A DNA stretch of 64,000 nucleotides from Methanosphaera sp. (GTDB lineage: Archaea > Methanobacteriota > Methanobacteria > Methanobacteriales > Methanobacteriaceae): contig JAFRMD010000120.1 of NCBI GenBank assembly GCA_017430835.1, positions 94,080 through 158,079 on the forward strand, in the 5' to 3' direction. The notes beneath the pieces were generated by a model that was not told where the DNA came from, did no database searches, and saw only the letters and a list, made by a program, of their open reading frames with translations. A program made the position numbers and the translations under genes. This document shows, in pieces, positions 15,916 to 25,386 of this stretch (position 1 is its first letter; each line of letters opens with the position of its first letter).

Positions 15916-17841
15916 TTAGTATAATTTATTCTCCCTACGCTTCTGAGGATTATTAATCATAACAACCTGAGGCTTATCCTGCTTTAATAATTTCATAAAC
16001 ATATTTTCATTGTACATTCTGAAAATAAGACAAATATATTTAGGATTTAAATCTTCATTTAATCGAATAATATTATGTAAGCAAATCTGCTTATTATCGG
16101 CATTAATATAATCATTTATAAGCATGTTGCATTTAGCTAAAGTCAAACCAGTATTAGTATCATCAATAATTAATACTTCACCATCAGTACTATAAACATG
16201 AGTATCATCTAAATAAATAAGATAATCATTATACTCCTCTATTAAATCATCGAATAATGAGGGGTTTGTATAAAAATTATAAATTAATTTTTGAAAATCA
16301 CTTGATGAGTAATCTATTTTAGAATTTAATGCTTCTTTAATTTCGGTTACAGTATAATTTTTACTTTTGAATGTTAGGAGTTTATTTTTTAAACTTATAA
16401 TATCATCCATTACAAAGTATAAATCAATTCCTTTATAATCTGCTACTGCTTCGTTTCCTTTTAAAATAAATGGGTAAGTAAACTTTTTTTGGTTAATACG
16501 CCCTATACCCATTGTCCTATAATAATTTTTATCTGGTTTAAAAGTACTTACATTATTATTTTTCATTTCTTCTTCTTTTTTATCGTTAAAATAACCTTGG
16601 AATATGTTCCATGTTAGTATTTTGAGTTTGATACCGTCACGTTTCATTATGAAATTAGGATTAACTTTTAATAGGTCATCTTTTATTTCATTGTAGATAT
16701 CATTGAAATCATAATCATTCCTACAGTAATTATCGAAGTTATCCTGTAAGTGTTCTACAGTATCCACTTTTATGTTTAATTTTTTCCCACTTCCTGCGTA
16801 TACTTTCATTTCATTGTTCGTTAGTAATGTGTAGTTTTTATTTTTTAATGGTACACGGTAGGATTTTGTGAATATTTTATCTAAGTATTCTGTTTTTGAC
16901 AATACTTCAGTATCTTCTTCTTTTTTTGTTATGTAATTGTCTAATGAACCGATGACTATATTATATATCCATTGTGCGAATGTATTTGTGTTATAGTTAT
17001 CTGGAGCATTATCTAGTTCATTGAATATATCTTTAAGTGAATATTTTCTATTTTCAAATTTGGTTAAGTTATTTTTTATATATTTTATTTGATTTAATTG
17101 CAGGTAAGCCTCAACACTTTTATTAAACAATACTCCATTTTCAAGATACAAGTATTTGAATCTTCTACGGTAATGTTTATTTATTAATTGTTTCCAATAT
17201 TTATTAAAAACAATAAGATTATCTTCATCATTATCATCACTCTTATTATTAGATTTAATATTATTTTTTGATAATACACTCTCCGGAATATCTATTAATT
17301 TACTAGCTTTGTTATAATCTAATATTCCCCATGGATGACCATTCTTAACCACTTTCAAGTATAATTTATAAATATTATTAGCTCTGAATGCTACTTGCTT
17401 ACCATTCCTTTGACGATTATAAAAATAATTATTCTGATTTTTTACTTGTGACACCCATGCAAAACCAGTTTTATTAAAATTAACAAGGTTCGGTGTTTTA
17501 TACTCCTCAGGTAAAGGATCATAAATACCATCATCAATATAAGAATCAATAACAATATTATTTTTTTTATCCACCTCGTTTTCTTCTTCTTTTTTTTCTT
17601 TTAATTTATTTTCTATTTTTTCATCAATAGAATCTAATATTTTATTATTTTCTTTTTTTAAATCCTTGTTTTCTTTTTTTAATGTATTGTATTGTTTTTT
17701 TAGTTCAAGGATTTCTTTTTCATAACGTGATTCTAGATTATTATATTCTTCCTTGTAATTAGTTTCGGGTGTTGGTTCTTCGGTGATTGGTTCTTCTTTG
17801 TTTCTGGTGAATGCTTTTTTAATACTTTTTAAAATACTCAT
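15916..17841 (-). CDS. Large multidomain protein: coiled coil plus GIY-associated repeat
   Basis: 641 aa. Residues 25-90 are a charged coiled coil. A TGFAWVSQVKN...NGKQVAFRANN...GHPWGILDYNKASKL module (about 125-185) is the same type as the repeats behind the GIY-YIG nuclease. The rest is unknown and Asn/Asp/Lys/Tyr-rich. The segment 'HVYSTDGEVLIIDDTNTGLTLAKC' recalls a phosphoribosyltransferase PRPP-loop (IDD-T/D-TG-T), which could be meaningful. GGAGATG precedes ATG 17841; it is the first gene after its promoter. Confidence 0.6.
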   Translation of the reverse strand: MSILKSIKKAFTRNKEEPITEEPTPETNYKEEYNNLESRYEKEILELKKQYNTLKKENKDLKKENNKILDSIDEKIENKLKEKKEEENEVDKKNNIVIDSYIDDGIYDPLPEEYKTPNLVNFNKTGFAWVSQVKNQNNYFYNRQRNGKQVAFRANNIYKLYLKVVKNGHPWGILDYNKASKLIDIPESVLSKNNIKSNNKSDDNDEDNLIVFNKYWKQLINKHYRRRFKYLYLENGVLFNKSVEAYLQLNQIKYIKNNLTKFENRKYSLKDIFNELDNAPDNYNTNTFAQWIYNIVIGSLDNYITKKEEDTEVLSKTEYLDKIFTKSYRVPLKNKNYTLLTNNEMKVYAGSGKKLNIKVDTVEHLQDNFDNYCRNDYDFNDIYNEIKDDLLKVNPNFIMKRDGIKLKILTWNIFQGYFNDKKEEEMKNNNVSTFKPDKNYYRTMGIGRINQKKFTYPFILKGNEAVADYKGIDLYFVMDDIISLKNKLLTFKSKNYTVTEIKEALNSKIDYSSSDFQKLIYNFYTNPSLFDDLIEEYNDYLIYLDDTHVYSTDGEVLIIDDTNTGLTLAKCNMLINDYINADNKQICLHNIIRLNEDLNPKYICLIFRMYNENMFMKLLKQDKPQVVMINNPQKRRENKLY

Positions 17842-17862
17842 ATGATGTCATCTCCTTTTTTT

Positions 17863-17956
17863 CTTTTTGGGTTATATTAAAATACAATAAAATTTTTTTT
17901 TAAAATTCTCTTATATGTCAATATAAAAACAATCATATATAAACTTAACGGTATAA
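17863..17956 (-). promoter_or_regulatory. Promoter and leader of the 17841-14926 operon
   Basis: Minus strand: T-rich terminator tract, TACCGTTAAG, TTTATATATGATTG TATA box (17932-17945), then an AACCCAAAAAG leader motif at 17863-17873, and GGAGATGACATCATATG. This is one copy of the recurrent cassette. Confidence 0.65.
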
Positions 17957-18001
17957 AAAATAAAAAAAATAAACTAAAAAGAAAAAAAGATAAAAAATAA
18001 A

Positions 18002-18412
18002 TCATCCCATAGGCTGACTCCATTTATTCTCTAAACCAAACAATCTCCTAAAAGCATGAATATCATCCATCAACCTATAATACTCCTGAATCAGATTATA
18101 CTCCTCCTGAGAAACAACATGAAACCTCACCAAACCACCATCATCATTATTACGACTATACAAATAATCCTCAGAACTCTTCACTAATTCATCTTTCAAA
18201 CGCCCATTCTCCAACCGCAAACGTTCATACCGTTCAAGTAAATCTAAATCAGCATACTCCTTGATGAAATCAGTTATATCACTTGAAGGCTCCACACCAT
18301 AAACAGCTAAAGTCAACCTCCTATTAACCTCTTTTAAATTAGTATTATCCTTTTTTAATACTTCATTCTCCTTTTTCAATTCTTCTAACTCTTTACTTGA
18401 TGACTTAAACAT
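18002..18412 (-). CDS. Coiled-coil protein, about 136 aa
   Basis: I start at ATG 18412 (MFKSSSKELEELKK) because GGAGGGAT lies 11 bases upstream; the TTG at 18433 is less likely. A Glu/Lys/Asn-rich coiled coil fills residues 8-35, and further helices follow. It is the last gene of the long operon that begins near 28.2 kb. Confidence 0.65.
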   Translation of the reverse strand: MFKSSSKELEELKKENEVLKKDNTNLKEVNRRLTLAVYGVEPSSDITDFIKEYADLDLLERYERLRLENGRLKDELVKSSEDYLYSRNNDDGGLVRFHVVSQEEYNLIQEYYRLMDDIHAFRRLFGLENKWSQPMG

Positions 18413-18478
18413 ACCAATTAATAATCCCTCCAAATATCTTTTTTTTATAAATTATATTTCGTAATGACCAAATTTCTG

Positions 18479-18682
18479 CTAATACTCCCATTTAAAACTA
18501 TGCGTATAATGAATAGTACCATCACAATGAACAAAATACGGTGGAGTATTCTTTAACATTCTAGATTTAAAGGTTAATTTATTTAAAACATGAGGAATAT
18601 CCACAGTATATGGTAGGAAGTAAACATCACTTGAACCTGTGAGATATACTTTAACCCCGTGTTCTTCAGGAACAATTAGCAT
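18479..18682 (-). CDS. Unknown small protein, 67 aa
   Basis: 'MLIVPEEHGVKVYLTGSSDVYFLPYTVDIPHVL' is strand-rich and the rest short and basic/aromatic. No family recognised. It lies between two operon genes with ordinary spacing. Confidence 0.55.
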   Translation of the reverse strand: MLIVPEEHGVKVYLTGSSDVYFLPYTVDIPHVLNKLTFKSRMLKNTPPYFVHCDGTIHYTHSFKWEY

Positions 18683-18692
18683 AACTACTTTT

Positions 18693-19421
18693 TTATCCGA
18701 ATATTAAATCCACATCATAATCTATACTATAATCCACTAACTCAATAAATTCATACATTTTACTGATTATATGATTATAGTATTCATTATTTTCAACAGT
18801 GGATTCATTATGGATTTTTTCTTCATCAACAAACAAGCATGGTCTTAACTGTTTGCATTCACTACTTGTTAAACGACCATCACAATCACTATGGTCGATT
18901 AGTATACTTAAATCCCCAACTACTGTGAATATTTTATTATATAATCGTTCTGTTTCAGAAGTAGGATGCATTATTCCCCTTAGTACATTATTATAATCAT
19001 TATAACATTCTGTACTATAATGTAATATAAACAAACTACGCATAGTACTAAAACTAATATATCCTATATGGAAATTTTTTTCATCATCACTACTCATTAT
19101 ATCTAAACCCATACTCTTATTTACCTCATTTTTTAATTTTTTTTTAATAATATCCTCTTTTAATTCATTTAATAATCTATCCGCAACACACTTACTACAA
19201 TCACAATCCATTAAAGGTGCTTTCACTAGTTTCCCATCAATACTCTCCAGTATTTGTTTTAATAATTCTTTTAACTCACTGTTTTCATTTACAAGTTTAT
19301 TAGCATCATCAATTAAATCCTGTAAATCTAAAACTTCTGAGAACTCTTTTTGAACACCATTCTCCTGCTTACAAATATTATTAAAATCATCAAGGAAATA
19401 ATATGTACAACCAGTATTCAT
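18693..19421 (-). CDS. Unknown protein, 242 aa, with a Cys cluster
   Basis: I start at ATG 19421 (MNTGCTYYFLDDFNNI) behind AAAGGAGGTG, not at the upstream GTG. The N-terminus is the hairpin-plus-'NxL' helix seen in other small proteins here ('LQDLIDDANKLVNENSELKELLKQIL'). CDCSKCVADRLL follows at about 90, which may bind a metal. The C-terminal half is unknown. Confidence 0.65.
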   Translation of the reverse strand: MNTGCTYYFLDDFNNICKQENGVQKEFSEVLDLQDLIDDANKLVNENSELKELLKQILESIDGKLVKAPLMDCDCSKCVADRLLNELKEDIIKKKLKNEVNKSMGLDIMSSDDEKNFHIGYISFSTMRSLFILHYSTECYNDYNNVLRGIMHPTSETERLYNKIFTVVGDLSILIDHSDCDGRLTSSECKQLRPCLFVDEEKIHNESTVENNEYYNHIISKMYEFIELVDYSIDYDVDLIFG

Positions 19422-19450
19422 CCTATCTAATACACCTCCTTTAATCACAT

Positions 19451-19780
19451 TTAATCTTTTTTGTTATCATTGTAAATCCATCTATACTCATTATCTTCAC
19501 GTGGAGGATAATGTGCTATTGCATGTGGAACATTAGTAAATACTTTAGGATCAGGTAACATATACACTTCTTCATGGAGTAAACTACTTATGCACATTTC
19601 ATCCTGATTTTTATAGTAGAATTGTTTTAATAATTCTTTAATTTTTTTCTCACTTTTAAAAATCATCATACATTGACCCCAACTGTATAATCGTATTATG
19701 AGTTCTAAAAACATTCTATCACCATAATACTTATCATATTTGTAATCTACATGAATAATAATACCTCTTTCCAACTCCAT
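19451..19780 (-). CDS. Unknown protein, 109 aa
   Basis: Start ATG 19780 with GGAGTG upstream; GTG 19792 is an alternative. The protein is strand-rich with a His/Pro C-terminal part (HAIAHYPPREDNEYRW). Not recognised. Confidence 0.6.
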   Translation of the reverse strand: MELERGIIIHVDYKYDKYYGDRMFLELIIRLYSWGQCMMIFKSEKKIKELLKQFYYKNQDEMCISSLLHEEVYMLPDPKVFTNVPHAIAHYPPREDNEYRWIYNDNKKD

Positions 19781-19781
19781 T

Positions 19782-19973
19782 CTATTTTTCACTCCATTTC
19801 CTTAGTAAATAGTTTTCAAAGGCAAGTTCATCATCATATACATAACGTGTTTTTTTTATTTGTTCTACAATCTCTTCACGTGTTAACTTTGGATAAACCT
19901 CACCCTCAGTTAATCTCTGAATATCATCATATGTAGGAACACCACTCCATGCACATAGTATAACTGGTTTCAT
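19782..19973 (-). CDS. Unknown small protein, 63 aa
   Basis: Begins MKPVILCAWSGVPTYDDIQRLTEGEVYPKL, then a helix with basic residues. The first part could be a short strand plus loop, but no family can be named. The stop overlaps the upstream part of the 19451 gene frame. Confidence 0.55.
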   Translation of the reverse strand: MKPVILCAWSGVPTYDDIQRLTEGEVYPKLTREEIVEQIKKTRYVYDDELAFENYLLRKWSEK

Positions 19974-19988
19974 AATTTCCTTATTATT

Positions 19989-20792
19989 TTAGATGTGGAA
20001 GTCTAATGCTTTAACAATATACTCATCATTACCCTTGAATTCTTTTTGGATATTCTTTAATACCTGTTCTAAGTCATTTACTAAGCAATGCTTATTCCAT
20101 GGATATTTAAAACTTATCTCATCAGTAGTGAACAAAACACTTTCATCCGATTTGTCTTTACAAAAGATAATATGCTCCCATACACATGTTAATTCATTAA
20201 TATTACCTACAGTAGCAGGTACATCTAATTCATCCAAACCCATACGATTACTTTTAAACCCCTCCACATCAACTAAAAACATAGTATGCTTAGGGAATCT
20301 ATGCTCATTAATTACTGTATAATAATCCCATAATTCATACGGATTCCTGAAAGTACCGTAACCTCTTCCTTTAATATACACCTCACTTATTTCCTCAGTA
20401 GCACTATAAGCATGAGTTTTTATGAATTGTATTTGCCTCGGGTCATCACAAGGTAAATCCTTAACCACAACATATTCTTTTAAACAATCAATTTTATACT
20501 TATATAATTCTAGACAAATGCGAGCACTAGAACCATATTCTTCTCGTGTTTCATCATATGTATGAAATGAACGATAATTTAAAACTTCTAAATACTCATC
20601 CCCATCCTTTTCCAAATCATCCCTTATATTATCCAGTAAAGTAGGTATTTTTTCTTCAGGTATTGTTAAGTAGAAGTTACATCTGTCGTCACTTATTTTT
20701 TCTTCTTGTGTTTTATCCACTTCCTGAAAATAGTATAATAAATCAGCTAACTCCATACCACGTGGATGTATTACTAAACATTGACTATGCAT
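19989..20792 (-). CDS. Unknown protein, 267 aa
   Basis: A mixed alpha/beta protein ('ECVWEHIIFCKDK'-like strands, 'RGYGTFRNPYELWDYYTVINEHRFPKHTMFLVDVEG') without known motifs. Acidic overall. It is the longest unknown in this part of the operon, three bases from the 20795 gene. Confidence 0.65.
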   Translation of the reverse strand: MHSQCLVIHPRGMELADLLYYFQEVDKTQEEKISDDRCNFYLTIPEEKIPTLLDNIRDDLEKDGDEYLEVLNYRSFHTYDETREEYGSSARICLELYKYKIDCLKEYVVVKDLPCDDPRQIQFIKTHAYSATEEISEVYIKGRGYGTFRNPYELWDYYTVINEHRFPKHTMFLVDVEGFKSNRMGLDELDVPATVGNINELTCVWEHIIFCKDKSDESVLFTTDEISFKYPWNKHCLVNDLEQVLKNIQKEFKGNDEYIVKALDFHI

Positions 20793-20794
20793 AT

Positions 20795-21136
20795 TTATTC
20801 CTCCTCTTCTTTTCCGTAGATTTCTTCTCTCAATTCTTTTAATTCATCATCCAAATAGGGTAAATCTGAGATATCAGCAACATCATAAAGGTAGCTTTTT
20901 TCTGCTTCAAACCAATTATCCCTTAACATCCTATTCTCCTCCTTTAACTTAATAATAGTATCTTCAAGTTCATTTACTCTTTCCAAATGTTCACTGGAGT
21001 ATTTTTCAAAACGCTTTGTTTGACTCCAAATCTGATTCAACCAAACCATCAAAGTAATGAAATCATTAGTCTTTTTACCAGTTAAATTATCCACAACATT
21101 AGTAGTAATACTATCAAAAGTAAAACGCTCACTCAT
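20795..21136 (-). CDS. Coiled-coil protein of the SERFTF family, 113 aa
   Basis: An N-terminal short hairpin (ERFTFDSITTNVVDNLTGKK) is followed by a heptad coiled coil ('LERVNELEDTIIKLKEENRMLRDN', about 50-75). The pattern 'RF-x-strand-DNLTGK' links it to the small proteins at 46-51 kb. Confidence 0.7.
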   Translation of the reverse strand: MSERFTFDSITTNVVDNLTGKKTNDFITLMVWLNQIWSQTKRFEKYSSEHLERVNELEDTIIKLKEENRMLRDNWFEAEKSYLYDVADISDLPYLDDELKELREEIYGKEEEE

Positions 21137-21137
21137 A

Positions 21138-21413
21138 TCAGGTTCTCCAATCAGTTTTACAAGTTAATCTTTTAATATACACTTCATCACGAGCACTTTT
21201 AATTCTTAACATGTTAATCTCACATCTTAACTTATCATTTTCTTTGATTAATTCCATATTATCCTCAAGGACATTATCTAATTTTTCTTTTAACATTATA
21301 ATTTCATCATTCAACTCATCTGCTAAAGCCACTACTTCATGTGGGTCTAACCATTTATCATTATCTTTATCTAATGTCCTGCCATTATAATATAAACTAA
21401 ACCTTTTACTCAT
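21138..21413 (-). CDS. Coiled-coil protein, same family, about 91 aa
   Basis: I choose ATG 21413 (MSKRFSLYYNGR) since GGGAGAT lies 10 bases upstream; the frame extends to 21449. A hairpin (RFSLYYNGRTLDKDNDKW) is followed by 'ALADELNDEIIMLKEKLDNVL' and a heptad coil. It is a paralogue of 20795 in layout. Confidence 0.7.
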   Translation of the reverse strand: MSKRFSLYYNGRTLDKDNDKWLDPHEVVALADELNDEIIMLKEKLDNVLEDNMELIKENDKLRCEINMLRIKSARDEVYIKRLTCKTDWRT

Positions 21414-21421
21414 AAGAACTG

Positions 21422-21637
21422 TTATCTCCCATATTCTAGTCTTTCCCATTCCGCCACAGCTTTGTCACGCTCATCCTTACTAAATACAGCTTTCAACATT
21501 GGTATACCAGGTCCGGTTAAATGATACTCTTGTTCACGTATATGATATCTTAAACAGTAACGTTCACCATACTTACTTAACCGTTTACAAACACTATAAG
21601 GATACTTCTTCTTTTTCTCTGTTTTCTTCGATTGCAT
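21422..21637 (-). CDS. Small basic protein, 71 aa
   Basis: Lys/Arg/Tyr-rich ('KKTEKKKKYPYSVCKRLSKYGERYCLRYHIRE'), with GGAGATAAT upstream of ATG 21637. It overlaps the 21594 gene by 44 bases in another frame, unusually long for this window. It may bind nucleic acid. Confidence 0.55.
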   Translation of the reverse strand: MQSKKTEKKKKYPYSVCKRLSKYGERYCLRYHIREQEYHLTGPGIPMLKAVFSKDERDKAVAEWERLEYGR

Positions 21638-21974
21638 TAATTATCTCCTCTTTAAACTCAGATAAAAAATTATATATGTCTTCATCATCAGTACTGAAAT
21701 AATAACCATCATCACGAATAGTATATGCTAAATCTGCTTTAGTACAATGATACCATAACTCACCAGTAGTTTCATCAATTGATGGAACAAATAATGGTAA
21801 TGATACATCAACACATAACGTATACGGGTCATCAGGTTTTTCTTTTATTTCAACTAGAACATCTTTAATTGGAATTTTCCCATGCAAACCAGCTTCTATA
21901 GATTGATAATTTATAGGTTCGTCAAGTTTAATAAAATCAGTTACTGGATGATAAATTTCAGGATTTTCATTCAT
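21594..21974 (-). CDS. Unknown acidic protein, 126 aa
   Basis: Strand-rich ('IPIKDVLVEIKEKPDDPYTLCVDVSLPLFVPSIDETTGELWYHC'), with an acidic helical tail. No family recognised. Overlaps the 21422 gene. Confidence 0.6.
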   Translation of the reverse strand: MNENPEIYHPVTDFIKLDEPINYQSIEAGLHGKIPIKDVLVEIKEKPDDPYTLCVDVSLPLFVPSIDETTGELWYHCTKADLAYTIRDDGYYFSTDDEDIYNFLSEFKEEIINAIEENREKEEVSL

Positions 21975-22000
21975 TAGAGATACTCCTAACTCATTTATTT

Positions 22001-22555
22001 TTATATTAGTCGTGTTTGTCCTGTTGCACCGACAGTATTGAAATTAGGTAAACTAATATCCTCCAAAGTACTAGATAAGTCAATATTCTCTAAGTCTAAT
22101 TCAACATAGTCACTGTATGCAGTATTATATTCATGATTATTTTCTTCAGTAAACATTAAATTTTCATTACTTAATGTGTATTTCATTAAATTTTTTAATT
22201 CATAAGTCTCCTCAGGTGTAGTATATCGCATATTTCGACAAGGATTCCATAATCGGTAATGATAAGTTAATTTTAATGCCTTGTTAATACGATATACTGA
22301 AAGCAAATCCTCAGGCTCTAAACGACTACACCTTTCCACACCCAAAATATCCCTGTCATCCTCTGATAAATCCTTAAAACTAACAATCTGAAAACTATTA
22401 CTTACCCCAATATCCGTAACACGATTATTACTATCCACCACCGCTAATGCAGTATAATAACCATACGACATAGTCAACTTCCTTATATAAGTCAACCTGT
22501 CCTGCGGATGAAACAATAAGAACCTGTCAAAACTAACCTCTTTATCCTCACTCAT
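22001..22555 (-). CDS. Unknown protein with a C-terminal QTRLI tail
   Basis: 184 aa, with no known domain. The last residues GATGQTRLI match the tail found on the two methylase-like proteins (QSTLI, QTTLI) and the GIY-YIG nuclease (QSTLI), hence a candidate shared docking signal. It abuts the 22556 gene by one base and belongs to the operon that contains the first methylase-like gene. Confidence 0.65.
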   Translation of the reverse strand: MSEDKEVSFDRFLLFHPQDRLTYIRKLTMSYGYYTALAVVDSNNRVTDIGVSNSFQIVSFKDLSEDDRDILGVERCSRLEPEDLLSVYRINKALKLTYHYRLWNPCRNMRYTTPEETYELKNLMKYTLSNENLMFTEENNHEYNTAYSDYVELDLENIDLSSTLEDISLPNFNTVGATGQTRLI

Positions 22556-22933
22556 TTATACTACCTCATTTATATTAATACTCAACATTTCAGCATACTT
22601 CTCATTTGCTGGTCTTGGTATGTAAATCCAATTGGATTCGCATTCATAACCTGCTGGAGAATAAGAATCAACAATATCATGTGCGTATAAAATTAAATTA
22701 AACTCTTCACAAAATGATTCATGGATTTCTTTTGTCCAAAAAAGTTTATTAAAACCACGAACCACAACTGTATCTTCTGTATAACCAAACCATACATCAG
22801 ATGAATTGTTAAAAACAGTTTTATGAAACAGGCTTAACAATTCACCAATATCCTCTGGTAAACATCTTTTACTCTTAACAAAATCTTTATTAAAAATTTC
22901 AACAACACCTTCCGGCAACCTACTAACACCCAT
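22556..22933 (-). CDS. Unknown protein, 125 aa
   Basis: A mixed alpha/beta protein ('LPEGVVEIFNKDFVKSKRCLPEDIGELLSLFHKTVFNN'). Not recognised. It is directly followed by the 22001 gene (one base apart). Confidence 0.6.
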   Translation of the reverse strand: MGVSRLPEGVVEIFNKDFVKSKRCLPEDIGELLSLFHKTVFNNSSDVWFGYTEDTVVVRGFNKLFWTKEIHESFCEEFNLILYAHDIVDSYSPAGYECESNWIYIPRPANEKYAEMLSININEVV

Positions 22934-22965
22934 AATATCCTATTTACAAACCCTCCTTACTCATT

Positions 22966-23709
22966 TTATATTAATGTTGACTGATAACTCCCTTTCCCAG
23001 TTATTAATTCCTCTTTCAATGGCTCAACAATATTCTTATCATTATTATTTTCTACTCCAAGGTATTGGAAACCATCCTCATAAGAATTTAATAATTCCAC
23101 ATGGGGAACAGGTAAACCAAAACCAAGATATTGATTTACTTTATATCCTTTAAAGAATTCACCAGATATACTGTTTCCATGTATTACGGTTCCTCTTGCT
23201 CCATGAAACATTAAATTAATTGTTGTCATTTTAACACTTGTTTCATCTAAGTCAATTCCGAATCCTATAACTAAAGGTTCTTTGTTATGGCCTGCTAGGA
23301 GGAATCTTCCACTTCCACAGCAACTGTCCATTAGAAAAGTATTCTTATAATTATTATTTTCCATAGTTAGTTCAGCCATTACTTCTGCTATATGTGGTGG
23401 TGTGAAATATTGTCCTCGTGCAGAAGCTTTATATCCTGTTTTAATATTATTTTCATAAAACACTCCAAGATAATCACTCCAACCAACTACACCCGAGTGT
23501 CTTACATCTTCTCTCACTTCACGATGCATTAATCGTAAATACAATAGGAATAATTCATAATAATCCTTTTCACGACCATTAAAATCTAAGTTCTGATTTA
23601 CTGTTGTGAATAGGTTAATATCTATCACATAATCCAACCATTCCTCCCATGCTTTTTGAGGATCATATGAACTACTTATTTCCTTGAATTTTTTTTCAAA
23701 AGTTGTCAT
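22966..23709 (-). CDS. N6-adenine methylase-like protein lacking the NPPY motif
   Basis: The N-terminal half has the HsdM-like opening. GQYFTPPH (99-106) and the SAM-binding motif DSCCGSGRFLLA (128-139) are intact, followed by GFGIDLDE and 'NLMFHGARGTVIHGNS'. Where NPPF/Y should come, the protein has VNQYLGFGLPVPHVEL (191-206). The second copy at 52.4 kb has the same replacement. Catalysis by the usual route is therefore doubtful; it may bind SAM or DNA. It ends in QSTLI and overlaps the integrase gene by 4 bases. Confidence 0.75.
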   Translation of the reverse strand: MTTFEKKFKEISSSYDPQKAWEEWLDYVIDINLFTTVNQNLDFNGREKDYYELFLLYLRLMHREVREDVRHSGVVGWSDYLGVFYENNIKTGYKASARGQYFTPPHIAEVMAELTMENNNYKNTFLMDSCCGSGRFLLAGHNKEPLVIGFGIDLDETSVKMTTINLMFHGARGTVIHGNSISGEFFKGYKVNQYLGFGLPVPHVELLNSYEDGFQYLGVENNNDKNIVEPLKEELITGKGSYQSTLI

Positions 23710-24716
23710 ACTATTGTCACCGCACTTAAATGTTGAATATATTTCTCTTTTAGTTTAATTGGATTGTCTTTGAAATAAGCATTGTGAGTTGCATCTTTAC
23801 TACGACCTTGTATTGCATCTATATCTTCCATGCTCATTCCATCATCGTATAAGTAACTTGCATTAAATTTTCTTAACATATGACTTCTTAATCTTCTATA
23901 ACCGTTAACTTCACCTAAGTTTAATTTATCATTTAACTGTTTAAATCCATAATTTAACTGGTCTCTATTTGTTTTGAATAGCTTATGTTCATTGTAACCC
24001 TTGAATTTCCTTTGTGAAATAATAAGATAATTACAAATACTTCGTACAGCTTCGGGGCTGCAGAATGTATAGTAATATTTATTTGTTTTTTGTCTGCGAA
24101 TTTTAAAAGTAGGTACAACATCATCTCTTGCAAGCAATGTGACTAATACTTCTTGTATTGTGCCACCATTATGATAATCTTTTGTTGCTTCGATGAAATC
24201 TTCTAAGGTAATGTTTAATATTTCCTGTCTTGCACAGCCACTACTTGCACCAAATAATACAACTGCTTTTATCAATGGGTCTGCTTCCATTATAATAGCT
24301 TGTAATTCTTCTTTAGTTAGCAAATCATCAAATCGTATAGGTTCATTTTTACGTACAGATTTAGTATTTATTTTTGGAATGTATCCCATATCAATTTCAA
24401 AGTGATTGTAAAAAGTTTTTATTCTACCAAAATGTACTTTAACAGTACCATAAAGATAATTCTCTAATAAATAGGAACGGAAACCTAATAATTTTTGTTT
24501 TAATTTACTTTTTTTCCACTGCACACCTGCTTCTTCTTCATTGTCTGCTTCGTTTAACAATTCCTGCAAATGCATATTACAATACTTGACATATAAACCC
24601 ATAGCACTATAATATCCATACATTGTCTTTTGATTTAAACCTCTTTCACTTTGAAAAGTGTCTAGTAAATTCAAATCATTACTTGATAAATATTTTTTAA
24701 ACTTAGATTCAATCAT
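23706..24716 (-). CDS. Tyrosine recombinase (archaeal integrase type)
   Basis: Start ATG 24716 (MIESKFKKYLSSND), with GGGGGGAC upstream; the frame runs to 24803. Catalytic features: SSGCARQEILN (Arg), R-x-L-R-S-H-M-L-R-K-F (His and Arg), GRSKDATHNAYFKDNP (with the nucleophile Tyr). It differs from the four XerC/D-like recombinases at 36-41.6 kb. It would integrate or excise this or a nested element; the 4-base overlap with the methylase-like gene is notable. Confidence 0.85.
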   Translation of the reverse strand: MIESKFKKYLSSNDLNLLDTFQSERGLNQKTMYGYYSAMGLYVKYCNMHLQELLNEADNEEEAGVQWKKSKLKQKLLGFRSYLLENYLYGTVKVHFGRIKTFYNHFEIDMGYIPKINTKSVRKNEPIRFDDLLTKEELQAIIMEADPLIKAVVLFGASSGCARQEILNITLEDFIEATKDYHNGGTIQEVLVTLLARDDVVPTFKIRRQKTNKYYYTFCSPEAVRSICNYLIISQRKFKGYNEHKLFKTNRDQLNYGFKQLNDKLNLGEVNGYRRLRSHMLRKFNASYLYDDGMSMEDIDAIQGRSKDATHNAYFKDNPIKLKEKYIQHLSAVTIV

Positions 24717-24741
24717 ATTATTTTTTATGTCCCCCCTTTTG

Positions 24742-25386
24742 TTACCAATAGCAATTAACTCTAGGTTTATATCGTTTACTATTATTCCACATAACCACAT
24801 CATTACGATGATTATGTTTTTGGAAAGTTGTTTTAAGAGTTTTACCCTGTAAATAACCTATTTCACCATTAATAGTTTCATCAATACCTTCACATAATGC
24901 ATCCCAATCAAAATCAGTTTGGATTAATAAATCTCTTTCAAGTATTGCATCATCAACATTATCAAACATACCATAAATCACTTCATCTTTAATTATCCAA
25001 TATTTTCCTCGTTTCTGTTGAATATATTTCAAATGATTATCTGGTCTTAATGATTCATCCCAATTATTTTTTATACATTTATCTCTATGCAGGATAGCTT
25101 CTCCTAGTGTATCAAAAGTCCCATAACTGTATCTTTTACGATTATTAGATTCATGATTACCAAAACATTTTTCAACTTTATATTTATCACCAATTTTTTG
25201 AATAAACTTTGAAGTTGAATAATTTAACCTTTCATTTAAACAATTACTCCAACCTTTAGATTCAAAATAATCCCGATAATCAATAGCTTCCTCTAAAGAA
25301 TCATAACTGCCGAAATTATATTCTTTCCCATCCACATATTTTCTTATGTAAAATTTACCGGAAGCTGAAACACTAATATTCTTCAT
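24742..25386 (-). CDS. AP2-like repeat protein, 3 modules
   Basis: Three copies of the module 'F-x-I-x-K-x-V-x-G-K-x-Y-x-F-G-x-Y-x-S-L-E-E-A-x-x-x-R-D' at about 8-50, 60-108 and 112-160, then a tail 'EGIDETINGEIGYLQG' shared with the 33537 and 38636 proteins. The fold resembles AP2/ERF or phage-integrase arm domains, so it probably binds DNA. It lies 26 bases upstream of the integrase and is coupled to the 25383 gene. Confidence 0.75.
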   Translation of the reverse strand: MKNISVSASGKFYIRKYVDGKEYNFGSYDSLEEAIDYRDYFESKGWSNCLNERLNYSTSKFIQKIGDKYKVEKCFGNHESNNRKRYSYGTFDTLGEAILHRDKCIKNNWDESLRPDNHLKYIQQKRGKYWIIKDEVIYGMFDNVDDAILERDLLIQTDFDWDALCEGIDETINGEIGYLQGKTLKTTFQKHNHRNDVVMWNNSKRYKPRVNCYW

